Source: Thermoanaerobaculia bacterium (GTDB lineage: Bacteria; Acidobacteriota; Thermoanaerobaculia; Multivoradales; J023). Taken from it: a stretch of 64,000 nucleotides of DNA. The notes beneath the pieces were generated by a model that had not been told where the DNA came from, did not search any database, and saw only the letters and a list, made by a program, of their open reading frames with translations. Positions 1 to 8,301 of this stretch are shown here, piece after piece. The number at the start of each line of letters is the position of its first letter. Position 1 is the first letter of the stretch. The stretch lies in assembly GCA_028066595.1 (NCBI GenBank), contig JALCBJ010000031.1, positions 1 through 64,000 on the forward strand, given 5' to 3'. Position numbers and translations under genes: made by a program.

Positions 1-22
1 CCCCCCTTTGGGAAAAGGGGGG
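1..22. repeat. C/G-run hairpin at window edge
   Basis: The first 22 bases form a hairpin with arms CCCCCCTTT and AAAGGGGGG around a 4-base loop. It resembles the core of the two 49-bp repeats at 165-213 and 291-339, so it is probably a third, diverged or cut-off member of the same interspersed family. Confidence 0.5.
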
Positions 23-164
23 CACTCGGTGTGCGTCTCGTCGAGAGACGTCGTTCGGGCGGAGCTCCTTTCCGTCCCCACCAGGCGTGCAACCCACGAG
101 TGGACACGACTTAGTGCCCCTCGACCAGAGTGGAGCCGAGCGGAGATGACTTGGCTCTCCTCCT

Positions 165-213
165 GCCTTGGTTCTCCCCCTTTACAGAAAGGGGGAGTTA
201 GAGGGGGATTTCA
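165..213. repeat. 49-bp interspersed hairpin repeat, copy 1
   Basis: This 49-bp stretch is identical to 291-339. Its core is a 10-bp perfect stem, CTCCCCCTTT pairing with AAAGGGGGAG around ACAG. It lies just beyond the 3' end of the minus-strand gene ending at 374. REP/MITE-like elements of this kind are common in bacterial intergenic space, and a role as terminator or mRNA 3' end stabiliser is possible but unproven. Confidence 0.75.
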
Positions 214-290
214 GAAGAAGATCTTCGAAGGGGTTTTTGAGGCGTCACCTTGGTTCTCCCTCGTGTTTGAAGACCGCCAGCAAGGGCGAT

Positions 291-339
291 GCCTTGGTTC
301 TCCCCCTTTACAGAAAGGGGGAGTTAGAGGGGGATTTCA
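291..339. repeat. 49-bp interspersed hairpin repeat, copy 2
   Basis: Second exact copy of the 49-bp hairpin element, 126 bp downstream of the first. A short fragment of the same element (about 248-260) lies between them, so the region has probably seen repeated insertion or duplication. It sits about 35 bp from the stop codon of the minus-strand gene at 374. The rest of 1-373 shows no gene. Confidence 0.75.
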
Positions 340-373
340 AAAAACAAGACTCTTCCTTCGAGGCGCAAGTGGA

Positions 374-3300
374 TCACCGGGGCCCTGCAAGCCGACTCGC
401 CGCAGCGGTCGCCAGCAGGAGGATCAGCAGAAGCGTTCCCCAGTCCGACAGGGTAGGAATGTTCTCGATCGACGAGATCCCGGAGATCAACAAGCCGGTG
501 CTCAGCACGTTGTCTGCAGGAGTCAGATCGGCCTCGTTGGCCATGGCCTCCGACTCCACGCTCACCGAGCCGGGACTCTGGGCGCCGAGGACCAGAACGA
601 CGTCTTCCGGGACTCCCACCGCCAGTGGGCCGAGGGAACAGGTCACGACGCCGGCCACTTCCGTGCAGCCAGGGGGCGCCGAGATCAAGCTCAGCTCCAG
701 TGGCAACGTGGTCATGAGCGTCACTCCGGTTGCGGGATCGGGTCCGCTGTTGAGGATGCTGACGGTCAGATCGACGGTGTCGCCGACCATCACCGAGGGG
801 CTGCTGAAGGCCTGGGTGACAGCGAGGTCCGCGGTCGGTTGGTCGTCTCCTTGGATGGTGCCAAGGGCCGAGCCATCGACGACATTCGCGTTCACCGGAG
901 CCGATAGATCGACTTGAAATGTCTCGTCGCCTTCCTGCATCGTGTCGCCGTTGACCGACACCGTGGCGAGTTGGCTGACGTCTCCAGGATTGAAGGTCAG
1001 CGTGGCCATGATCGCGGTGTAGTCGCCGGGGGCGGTCGCCGTGCCATCCGCGGTGGCGTAGTCGACGGTCACCGTCCGGCCGCTGGGTGCCGAAAGCGTG
1101 ACGGCGAAGTCGAAGGCGGTGGTGCCGGCGTCGCCCTCCGGCAGCATCACATCGGAAATGGAGATGTCGACGAGAGGATCGTCGTCAGTGATCGTGCCCT
1201 GCCCCTGTGGATCCGCGATGGCAGCGTTGGCTGAGGGATTGCTGAGGTCGACGAAGAACGTCTCGTCGATCTCGTCGAGCACGTCGCCGACGACCTCGAC
1301 GGTCAGCGTCTCCGAGGTCGACGGACTAGTGAAGGTGAGCGTCCCCGTGTCCGCTTGGTAGTCACTGCCGGCCGTGGCCGTGCCGTCGGACGTTTGATAG
1401 TCGACGGTGACATCTGCGGGATCCGACTGGGTGAGGGTCAGCGTGAAGGTCGCGCTGACGGTCCCCGCATCGGTCTCGGTCACCGTGACGTCGTCGATCA
1501 GGATCTGGGGGACCGTGTCGTCGTCGACGATCGTACCGACGCCCTGGCTCGTGGCGAGGGTGGCGGCGACAGGATTGGTGAGGTTGACGAAGAAGGTCTC
1601 GTTGGGCTCAGGGACACCGTCACCCAGGACGTCGACGGTGACCATCTGCGAGGTCTCGCCGGCGAGGAAGGTCAAGGTGGTGGTGGCCAGCGCGTTGTAG
1701 TCGGACCCTGCTGTGGCAGAGTCGTCTGCGGTGGCGTAGTCGACACTCACCATCTGGCCGCTCGGTGCGTCGAGCATGACCGTGAAGGCGAAAGCCGTCG
1801 TCCCTGCGTCCCCTTCAGCCAGCGTCACATCATCGATCGAAAGGGCGGGAGGCGCGTCGTCGTCCTGGATGAGGCCGACTCCCTGGTTGTCGGTGATGTT
1901 GCCGTTGGTGGGATTGCTGAGGTTGACGAAGAACGTCTCGTCGGGCTCGTCCAGCAGGTCGCCGGTTACCGCGACCGATACGGTCCTCATCGTCTCTCCG
2001 GCCAAGAAGTCGAGTTGGGTGGTCGGCACAGACGTGTAGTCTCCGGCGGTCGCCGTGCCGTCGGCGGTTGCGTAGTCCACCGACACGGTGGAGCCGAAGG
2101 GCGCCGAGAGCGTGACGGTGAAGTCGAAGCTGGCCGTACCTGCGTCGCCTTCCGACAACGTCACGTCATCGATGGTGATGTTAGGGAGTGTGTCGTCGTC
2201 TTCGATCGTACCCAGTCCCTGGCCATCGGCGAGGGTCGCATTGACCGGTGACGTCAGGTCGACGAAGAAGCTCTCATCCGACTCCGGGGTGGTCTCGCCG
2301 ACGACCTGGACTGTGACCGATTGCGAGATCTCTCCCGGCAGGAAGTTGAGCGTGGCGGCAGGAAGCGCCGCATAGTCGCCCGGAGCCACGGCCGAATCGT
2401 CGGTGGTCGCGTAATTCACGCTCACGGTCTTGCCGCTGGCCGCCGACAGTGTGACGTCGAAGGAGAACGGAGTGGTTGCCGCGTCTCCCTCGGGCATCGA
2501 CACGTCGTTGATCGAGAGCATGGGTGGAGCGTCGTCGTCGGTGATCGTCAGCTCGGCGGTATCGGGTGTTCCGAGAGGCGCTCCACCTTGTGGGTTGGAC
2601 AACGTCAAGCTCACGGTCTCGTCGTCTTCGTCGAGGAGATCCGGGGTGATCGGGACCAGGAAGGTCATGCTGCCGCCGACTCCGTCGGCCCAGGAAAGCG
2701 TGCCGGTCGCTGCGGAGTAGTCGACGCCGGACATCGCCGTCCCGTCGGATGTGGCGTAGTCGACGGACACTGCGCCGCCCGTGCCGTTGACTCGCTCGAC
2801 GGTGATCATGGCGTTGCCGCCGGACTCTCCGATCAGAAAGGCTGCCGATGTGAACTGGATCTCGCCGGGTGAGGTGACCTCGACCGTCGCCGAGAATTCG
2901 GAGGTCGGACCGGGGCTGGGTGACGTGGGCGTCGCGACCGCGGTGACGACGCGCCCGGGCGCGATCTCCGGACCGGATACGTTGAGCATCCAGGGTGAGT
3001 TGCCGGTCGCGTCGGTGGTCACGGACATCAACGAGCCTTCGAAACGTCGACCTTCTCCGAAGCCCGACAGGTCGGCCGTGTCGCTGGAGAAGACCTGGAT
3101 GAAGAATTCCGTCAAGGGCGTGCTGTTGAGCGTTCCCTGCACCATGGTCGACCCCATGCTGGTCACCGCCGAGGCGATCACCGGGTAGTTCTGGGTGCCG
3201 TTCACTCCGCCGTCCGGATCCATGTCGTCGTTGGTATCGGGGCCATCGTTGTCGAGATCGATTCCGAGGTCGCCGTTGAAGTCGATGCGGTTGGCGCCCA

Positions 3301-4795
3301 GATCGCTGCCGTCGCCGATTTGGTTGTTGTTGGCGTTGAAGTCGAGCGCGATACCGTCCCTCAGGTTGCCGAGGTCCAGTGCCGCGTTGAAGTCGGTGCC
3401 GATGTAGTTGCCGAGTACCAAGTTGCCGCTGGCGCTCGAACCTCGAATCTCGATTCCGTGTCCGGATGGGTTCTGACAGTGGTTGTTGGGATCGTCGTCT
3501 GTATTTCCTCCGATGAGGTTGCCGTCGCCGGGGATGCTGGTTCCGGGGTCGAAGGGATTGGTGCCGCCGCCGATGATGTTGTCGCCGGAGGTGATGAGGA
3601 TGCCGCTACAGCCATTGCCGAGTGGCTGGGCCACGAGAGGGTTGACGACTCCGATGTAGTTGCCTACGACGGAGTTGCCGTTGGCGCTGGCGCCGACGAT
3701 GGAGACGCCGTAGCCCGAGTTGCCGGAGATGATCTGAAGATTGAGTGGCAGGCCGATCACATTGTCGGAACCGTTGGAGATCTCTACGCCGTGTCGCTGG
3801 TTGGGAATCGCGACGAGGCCGGTGGCGTCGACTCCGATGTAGTTGCCTTCGACCCGGTTCGAATCGGTTCCCAGGCGGACGCCGCTCTCACCGTTGCCGC
3901 TGATCAAGTTCGAGCTGTGAACCACCAGCCCGCCGATCTGGTTCATGTCTCCCGTCCCTATATTGATGCCATGCTCGTCGTTGGGTACCGCGGGGCCGAC
4001 CCCGAGCGCTCCGACTCCGATGATGTTGCGACGGATCTCGTTGTTGGTGGCGGTGCCGGTGATCTGAATCCCGTCACCGCCATTGCCGGAAATGACGTTC
4101 ATGTGCGCCGGCAGAGACTGTCCGCCGATGATGTTGAAGCCGCCCACCATGGCGCTGCTGGTGATGGAGATCCCGTCGCCTCCGTTGCCCACGTCGGTCG
4201 AACCGTCGGCGTCGATGCCGATGAAGCAACCACGGACTTGGTTGTAGCCGGTGACCAGCTCGATCCCATCGCCGCCGAAGTTGCGAATGACCAGTCCTTG
4301 GATCACCGAGCCTTCCGAGAGCATCGTCGGGTCGGTGAGGTGGTTGATGCTCAGGCCGTCGGAGAAGCTGGCGGACGCGCCGTCGAGGATCAAGGTCAGC
4401 GTCGCGTTGCTGATGAAGAAGGGAATCGTGTTTGGCGCGGAGCCTGGGGCGCTGTACCCATCGATCGTGGTCCGATACCGGATTTGAGGAAACGGTCCGA
4501 TGCCGTTGCCGGTGCCGACGGCGATGGTCCCCGCGACGCTGAAATCGATCGTGTTGCTCGGATCGCCGGTGAAGTTGATCTGTTCGATGGCTGCGCGCAA
4601 CGTGCAGTTGCCGCCGACATCGGCACAGCTGGCGATCGCGAGATCGTCGTCTTCGTTGTCGGCCAGGCTGTTGACGGTGAAACTTGCAGCGTCGACCGAT
4701 GCGACGCTGAGGAATGTGAAACCGAGGAATGTGACACTGAAGAAAAGGAAAGAACTCAGAACAGCAAAGGCTGGGGGTATTCGATGGCTTGACAT
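374..4795 (-). CDS. Giant secreted CSLREA / beta-helix / Calx-beta / IPTL-CTERM protein
   Basis: The product is about 1473 residues. The start at 4795 is chosen because a GAGAAAG ribosome site precedes it and it opens directly into a signal peptide; an in-frame start 30 bases upstream exists. After the signal comes a CSLREA-type segment (FTVNSLADNEDDD, then NCTLRAAIEQIN), then about 450 residues of Asn/Gly-rich parallel beta-helix repeats (GNYIGVDATG type). Six Calx-beta repeats of about 105 residues follow, each ending in a DDD-like motif, then a DUF11-like module and a C-terminal IPTLSDWG plus hydrophobic helix plus Arg tail, which is the IPTL-CTERM sorting signal. Acidic Calx-beta loops suggest calcium binding. 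It is likely a cell-surface or exported adhesion or matrix protein. No partner genes adjoin it. Confidence 0.85.
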   Translation of the reverse strand: MSSHRIPPAFAVLSSFLFFSVTFLGFTFLSVASVDAASFTVNSLADNEDDDLAIASCADVGGNCTLRAAIEQINFTGDPSNTIDFSVAGTIAVGTGNGIGPFPQIRYRTTIDGYSAPGSAPNTIPFFISNATLTLILDGASASFSDGLSINHLTDPTMLSEGSVIQGLVIRNFGGDGIELVTGYNQVRGCFIGIDADGSTDVGNGGDGISITSSAMVGGFNIIGGQSLPAHMNVISGNGGDGIQITGTATNNEIRRNIIGVGALGVGPAVPNDEHGINIGTGDMNQIGGLVVHSSNLISGNGESGVRLGTDSNRVEGNYIGVDATGLVAIPNQRHGVEISNGSDNVIGLPLNLQIISGNSGYGVSIVGASANGNSVVGNYIGVVNPLVAQPLGNGCSGILITSGDNIIGGGTNPFDPGTSIPGDGNLIGGNTDDDPNNHCQNPSGHGIEIRGSSASGNLVLGNYIGTDFNAALDLGNLRDGIALDFNANNNQIGDGSDLGANRIDFNGDLGIDLDNDGPDTNDDMDPDGGVNGTQNYPVIASAVTSMGSTMVQGTLNSTPLTEFFIQVFSSDTADLSGFGEGRRFEGSLMSVTTDATGNSPWMLNVSGPEIAPGRVVTAVATPTSPSPGPTSEFSATVEVTSPGEIQFTSAAFLIGESGGNAMITVERVNGTGGAVSVDYATSDGTAMSGVDYSAATGTLSWADGVGGSMTFLVPITPDLLDEDDETVSLTLSNPQGGAPLGTPDTAELTITDDDAPPMLSINDVSMPEGDAATTPFSFDVTLSAASGKTVSVNYATTDDSAVAPGDYAALPAATLNFLPGEISQSVTVQVVGETTPESDESFFVDLTSPVNATLADGQGLGTIEDDDTLPNITIDDVTLSEGDAGTASFDFTVTLSAPFGSTVSVDYATADGTATAGDYTSVPTTQLDFLAGETMRTVSVAVTGDLLDEPDETFFVNLSNPTNGNITDNQGVGLIQDDDAPPALSIDDVTLAEGDAGTTAFAFTVMLDAPSGQMVSVDYATADDSATAGSDYNALATTTLTFLAGETSQMVTVDVLGDGVPEPNETFFVNLTNPVAATLATSQGVGTIVDDDTVPQILIDDVTVTETDAGTVSATFTLTLTQSDPADVTVDYQTSDGTATAGSDYQADTGTLTFTSPSTSETLTVEVVGDVLDEIDETFFVDLSNPSANAAIADPQGQGTITDDDPLVDISISDVMLPEGDAGTTAFDFAVTLSAPSGRTVTVDYATADGTATAPGDYTAIMATLTFNPGDVSQLATVSVNGDTMQEGDETFQVDLSAPVNANVVDGSALGTIQGDDQPTADLAVTQAFSSPSVMVGDTVDLTVSILNSGPDPATGVTLMTTLPLELSLISAPPGCTEVAGVVTCSLGPLAVGVPEDVVLVLGAQSPGSVSVESEAMANEADLTPADNVLSTGLLISGISSIENIPTLSDWGTLLLILLLATAAASRLAGPR

Positions 4796-4850
4796 GGCTT
4801 TCTCGCGGTCGTTCGTTGCGCCCACACTTGTAGGACTGCGTAGGCGGTTC

Positions 4851-4900
4851 GAGACCCTCCGGGTCTCTCAAGGCGAAGAGGTCGAGATCCTCCGGATCTC
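4851..4900. repeat. Two tandem hairpins with matched base changes
   Basis: Two hairpins with 33-bp spacing: GAGACCC-TCC-GGGTCTC (4851-4867) and GAGATCC-TCC-GGATCTC (4884-4900), each followed by TCAAGGC. The stems differ at one pair, and both sides change together (C-G to T-A), so base pairing is conserved. They lie about 55-105 bases upstream of the start codon of the minus-strand surface-protein gene, where they would fall in its 5' leader. Function unknown. Confidence 0.6.
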
Positions 4901-4979
4901 TCAAGGCTCAAAACGACGGCGACGACAAAAACGCACGGGTAGCTGGCCAAGAAAATATGAATCGGTTCCACCCTCAGGT

Positions 4980-5402
4980 AGCGCGTCCGTCGGCCCAGCT
5001 GCGCGCGGTGCTCAACTCGCTGTGGCTGTGACGCTTCGTCGGAGTGATCTTCGTGCTCCAACGGTCGTCCTGGAGTGCGCCGATCCTGGTCTCACACAAG
5101 TGCGCTCCGTGCTCGTCTGGGCCAACTCCCTCGCCGGGCGAAAGGAGGTCGTTCCAGCAGGCGCGTCCGTCGGCCCAGCTGCCGCGGTGCTCAACTCGCT
5201 GTGGCTGTGACGCTTCGTCGGAGCGATCTTCGTGCTCCAACGGCCGTCATGGAGTGCACCGATCCTGGTCTCACACAAGTGCGCTCCGTGCTCGTCTGGG
5301 CCGACTCCTTCGCCGGGCGAAAGGACGTCGCTTCGACGTTCCTCGGCCTGGCTAGCTCTATCCAGGCATGCCGTTATCGAGAGTCACGCCTGATCGAGCA
5401 CG
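4980..5402. repeat. GC-rich interspersed repeat array, left part
   Basis: Two near-identical head-to-tail copies of a roughly 180-bp unit lie at 4980-5160 and 5161-5340, beginning GCGCGTCCGTCGGCCCAGCT. A second module of about 62 bp follows (5341-5402, ending in GATCGAGCACGG). Both modules recur at 6091-6662. Open frames across them keep similar peptide sequences but have no recognisable domain, start signal or composition of a gene, so I treat the unit as a non-coding interspersed repeat. The array stops abruptly where the toxin-antitoxin module begins. Positions 4901-4979 hold nothing recognisable. Confidence 0.7.
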
Positions 5403-5449
5403 GAGCGTTTCCGCACGCGCTTTTTCTGGACGACGTCGCCTGATCCTGC

Positions 5450-5467
5450 CATACTGTATTTAGTATG
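5450..5467. promoter_or_regulatory. Palindrome before the antitoxin gene, likely autoregulatory operator
   Basis: CATACT-GTATTT-AGTATG is a perfect 6-bp inverted repeat with a 6-bp spacer, 22-39 bases before the antitoxin start. It is AT-rich in a GC-rich setting and overlaps a plausible -10 element (TAGTAT). Phd/YefM antitoxins are known to repress their own operon by binding short palindromes here. Confidence 0.55.
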
Positions 5468-5488
5468 AATTTGATATGAGGAGAATCT

Positions 5489-5770
5489 ATGATGCATCGT
5501 ACGCAGGACACCTATCCGCTCAGCCACTTTCGCCAGCACACCGGCGAGCACCTCAAGCGTCTGGCCAAGGGCCGGGTAGAGACCATCACCCAGAACGGCG
5601 AGGCCGCCATGGTGGTGATGAGCCCGGAGACATACGACCTGATGAGAATCACGCTTGAGCGCGGCCATCTTTGGGACGAAGCGATCGCCCGCTTTGAGGC
5701 TGGTGAGCGCGGCGTCGACGCGAGGGAGGTAATCGAGCAGGTCGCCGCGCGATTGAATTTGAAGCTGTGA
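5489..5770 (+). CDS. Phd/YefM-type antitoxin
   Basis: A 93-residue protein matching the Phd/YefM antitoxin family in length and layout. The N-terminal half is the DNA-binding fold with the typical core QHTGEHLKRLAKGR...TQNGEAAMVVMSPETYD, and the C-terminal half is a charged helix (ARFEAGERGVDAREVIEQVAA) that would wrap the toxin. A GAGGAG ribosome site lies 7-8 bases before the ATG; a second ATG follows immediately, so the start could be 3 bases later. The stop overlaps the toxin start by four bases, giving translational coupling. It neutralises the downstream toxin and probably represses the operon at the palindrome 5450-5467. The pair sits between copies of interspersed repeats, consistent with a mobile or plasmid-type stability cassette. 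Confidence 0.88.
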   Translation: MMHRTQDTYPLSHFRQHTGEHLKRLAKGRVETITQNGEAAMVVMSPETYDLMRITLERGHLWDEAIARFEAGERGVDAREVIEQVAARLNLKL

Positions 5771-6090
5771 GCCAGTTCTACGCGGTCCGCTATGACCCGG
5801 CTGCTCTAGCGGCGCTTGGTGATGCGGTCGCCTATATCGAGGAGCACTCGGGGCCGGGTCGTGCCGCCGACTGGCTCAGCGCCATGCAAGCCGGTATCGC
5901 GAAGCTTGAAACCCTTCCAGGAGCCTACCCGATCATGGATGAGCGTGAGGGGCGGGCGGTTCACTCGAAGCTCGTCAGCTCATACCGCGTCTTCTACTTC
6001 ATCGATGAGCCCGAGCGCATCGTCTATGTAATCGACATTGTGCACACTGCCCGGGAAACAAAGCTCGCACCATATCGGGGCACCTCCTAG
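5767..6090 (+). CDS. RelE/ParE-type toxin
   Basis: A 107-residue protein of the RelE/ParE superfamily, starting with GTG inside the antitoxin stop (GTGA overlap). Visible family features are the N-terminal YDPAALAALGDAVAYIEEH helix, the basic central strand HSKLVSSYRVFYFID and the C-terminal IVYVIDIVHTARE. The last resembles ParE and many RelE homologues, in which this strand ends in H-x-R. RelE members cleave mRNA at the ribosome and ParE members poison gyrase; the sequence alone does not decide which applies. The stop codon abuts the next repeat copy (from 6091) with no spacer, so the module has a sharp right boundary. Confidence 0.85.
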   Translation: MSQFYAVRYDPAALAALGDAVAYIEEHSGPGRAADWLSAMQAGIAKLETLPGAYPIMDEREGRAVHSKLVSSYRVFYFIDEPERIVYVIDIVHTARETKLAPYRGTS

Positions 6091-6926
6091 GTCTCACACA
6101 AGTGCGGTCCGTGCTCGTCTGGACCGACTCCCTCGCAGGCGATAGGACGTCGCTTCAACACCCTCGGCCTGGCTAGCTCTATCCAGGCATGCCGTTATCG
6201 AGAGTCACGCCTGATCGAGCACGGCCGAGACTGTCTGAGCTGCAGAACCAACCAAGTCTTCGTTGGCCATAGCAAACAAAGGAAATTCGCGATCTGAACA
6301 ACGCTCAGGCGAGTTTCGAAGGCCGCGCGCAGACGGGCGTGACGGCCCCGTGGAGCCGTTCCCAGATGCAACCAGTTAGGAGCTAGCCTCCGCCGTGTGG
6401 CCGTAGGTCGCAGGGAGTCCGTCGGCCCAGCTGCGCGCGGTGCTCAACTCGCTGTGGAGTTGACGCTTCGTCGGAGCGATCTTCGTGCTCCAACGGTCGT
6501 CATGGAGTGCGCCGATCCTGGTCTCACACAAGTGCGCTCCGTGCTCGTCTGGGCCGACTCCCTCGCCGGTCGAAAGGAAGTCGTTCCAGCAGGCGCGTCC
6601 GTCGGCCTGGCTAAGTACATCCAGACATACCGTTGTCGAGAGTCACGCCTGATCGAGCACGGCCGAGACTGTCTGAGCTGCAGAACCAACCAAGTCTTCG
6701 TAGGCCACAGCAAACAAGGGAAACTCGCGATCTGAACGACGCTCAGGCGAGTTTCGAAGGCCGCGCGCAGACAGGCGTGACGGCACCCGGGCCCGATTCC
6801 AGCAACCCAGCTAAGCAACTAGCCTTCCGTGCCTCGTTGAACGCAGCGCGTCCCGCCTGCCCAGCCGCGCTCAGACAGGCGTGATGGCCGCCATCGAGCC
6901 GTTTCCAGACGCAGCCCAGCTAGGAG
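6091..6926. repeat. GC-rich interspersed repeat array, right part
   Basis: The array resumes at the base after the toxin stop. 6091-6160 is a 3' part of the 180-bp unit, followed by the 62-bp module (about 6162-6224) and a third module of about 120 bp (6225-6345, with GAACAACGCTCAGGCGAG). A fuller set lies at 6419-6783. A further module, GGAGCTAGC plus flanks, occurs at about 6340-6415 and again at 6870-6926, where it runs into the 3' end of the selenoprotein gene. Copies are roughly 85-97 percent alike by eye. No gene is supported inside. Confidence 0.65.
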
Positions 6927-7712
6927 CTAGCTTCCCGCCGTTTCGTCGTAGGCCGCCAGGATCTTCTCCGGCTCTGGACGGACGCGATAGTTGGACGCCA
7001 GCTGGTGCCACAAGAGGGTGCCGTCCTCTCGAAAGAGAAAACTGGCACTCTGAGCGATGTCGAGCCCACCCATTCCAGCTCCCACGTGGCGTGGCCCTAG
7101 AAGATCCAGGAGCGAACCCTCGGGGTCGGACAAGAAGGTGATGGCGCGGGGATCCTTGGCGTCTCCACTGACCGCATCCAGAACCGCCATGCGCATCTTC
7201 GCGACGTCGTCGGGTGAGTCGACCGACGCGGCGACAATCCGTAGGTTACGAGATTCGAATTCCGCGACGTGTTGTTGGAGCTGGACCAGCTCCAGGCGAC
7301 AGTACGGTCACCAATGACCGCGGTAGAGCACCAGAAGGGTCGGGCCATCGCTGGAGAGGATCGGTTCTTCGAAGCCCGCATGATCACGCAACGACACCCC
7401 GACGAGCTCGGCGACCCGGTTGCCATCGCTCACCGACGCCGTCTGGTTCTCGTAGGCCGAGAAGCTCAGAGTCCACCAGGAAAACAGCGCTGCCGAGGCC
7501 AAGGTGGAAAGAAGTCCGGCGAATCGAAGAACCGACGTCTTCTCCCGCACCAGCACCGCCGACCACACGACGGCGACCAGCAGCAGGATCATCCAGATCC
7601 AGGGGACGTGCTGGTTCACGGGAACTGTCGTCGAGATGACGACGTAGCTGATCTCTGTCAGCAGCGCCAGCAGGACCGGCCAGAACGCGTTCTTGGAGGT
7701 GAGAAACTTCAT
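6927..7712 (-). CDS. Membrane-anchored redoxin, probable selenoprotein with internal UGA
   Basis: The frame runs 261 codons with one in-frame TGA at 7308-7310 (residue 135). The first half has three hydrophobic helices (about 10-30, 38-56, 62-83), then a thioredoxin-fold strand LLVLYRGHW. The TGA comes next, then PYCRLELVQLQQHVAEF, RIVAASVDSP and a normal peroxiredoxin-like C-terminus (FLSDPEGSLLDLLGPRH, ASFLFREDG, NYRVRP). The TGA therefore occupies the first Cys of a WCxxC motif, giving W-U-P-Y-C. Both sides are well conserved-looking coding sequence in exactly the same frame, and a SECIS-like hairpin follows (7276-7294). AhpC/TSA-like selenoproteins with UxxC are known. Likely role: membrane-tethered thiol peroxidase or disulfide oxidoreductase on the side facing the anchor. 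Sec-synthesis genes are not in this window. Alternative: a nonsense mutation. Confidence 0.85.
7276..7294 (-). promoter_or_regulatory. SECIS-like hairpin just after the UGA codon
   Basis: On the minus strand TGGAGCTGG-T-CCAGCTCCA is a perfect 9-bp inverted repeat beginning 13 bases after the UGA. As RNA it folds to a stem UGGAGCU/AGCUCCA with loop GGUCC, placing GGU about 21-23 bases after the UGA. Bacterial SECIS elements read by SelB are short hairpins at this distance with G-U in the apical loop, as in E. coli fdhF. I do not see an obvious bulged U in the stem. Confidence 0.75.
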
Positions 7713-7850
7713 CGCGGAGGATCCTACAGCAGGCAGAGCGGGAACGGAGATCCCGTGGGTAAAGCTGGTGTGAAAGACGCGCCATGCGGGGCCTCGGCGT
7801 GAGACCCCGCCAACAGATTGCGGTAGTTGGCAACAGGTGGAGATCCCTGG

Positions 7851-8165
7851 TCAGGATCTGTCAGGCGACAACAGAAGCTGCGAACCCCACGATCCCAGCG
7901 ATAGCCGCAACTGGCCGTAGCACTGTGCCAGCATCAGTAACTCGGTATCCGTCGCGCCGGAAATGTGCCAGAAAACGAACCAGGGATTGTCCTGGAAATC
8001 CAGAGATTGGCCCCTCGTCAACTCGACTTGGTACTTCGTATTGCCGGGTCTCAAGGGCAGATCGCTGCCGGCGTATCGGATCGCCTCTTCTTTCGTTTCG
8101 AATCCGTAGACGAAGACATCACCGATTCCGTCTCCGACCGCTGCATTATTGGTGATGGTTCCCAT
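7851..8165 (-). CDS. Hypothetical protein, 104 residues
   Basis: I do not recognise this family. A strong AAGGAG site lies 6 bases before the ATG at 8165, which supports translation from here. The protein is soluble, with no signal peptide or membrane segment. It begins MGTITNNAAVGDGIGDVFVYGF, followed by a mixed region with ETKEEAIRYAGSDLP and a PWFVFWHISGATDTEL core. It is followed downstream on the same strand, after 138 bp, by the selenoprotein gene, so they could be co-transcribed, but nothing ties them functionally. The 136 bp before it to 8301 hold no gene. Confidence 0.55.
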   Translation of the reverse strand: MGTITNNAAVGDGIGDVFVYGFETKEEAIRYAGSDLPLRPGNTKYQVELTRGQSLDFQDNPWFVFWHISGATDTELLMLAQCYGQLRLSLGSWGSQLLLSPDRS

Positions 8166-8301
8166 GGAGGACTCCTTCTCGCGCTTCGCGGGATACGAAG
8201 ATCGCTTCGTTGCGACCTTCGTAGCTTTAGCGTCGGTTTCGCGTCCGGAGTCTCATCCTCCAGAGTCTCATGGTGGCCGAGTTCCGCGGAGCGGTCGCCA
8301 T

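Noticed and set aside
165-339. CRISPR array
   Set aside because: Only two full 49-bp copies, a partial third, irregular spacing and no cas genes.
3320-4792. 490-codon plus-strand open frame opposite the giant surface protein
   Set aside because: Antisense to clear CSLREA and beta-helix sequence; low-complexity Val/Ala/Asp-rich translation with no domain, a by-product of GC-rich codon use.
5403-6360. Integron cassette (attC-like repeats around the toxin-antitoxin pair)
   Set aside because: Repeats bracket the pair as in chromosomal integrons, but I find no convincing GTTRRRY/RYYYAAC core sites with the right palindromic layout.
4980-6783. Conserved short reading frames across the repeat units
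   Set aside because: The frames persist because the DNA repeats are similar. Stops and frameshifts differ between copies and there is no start signal or domain, so they are not called as genes.
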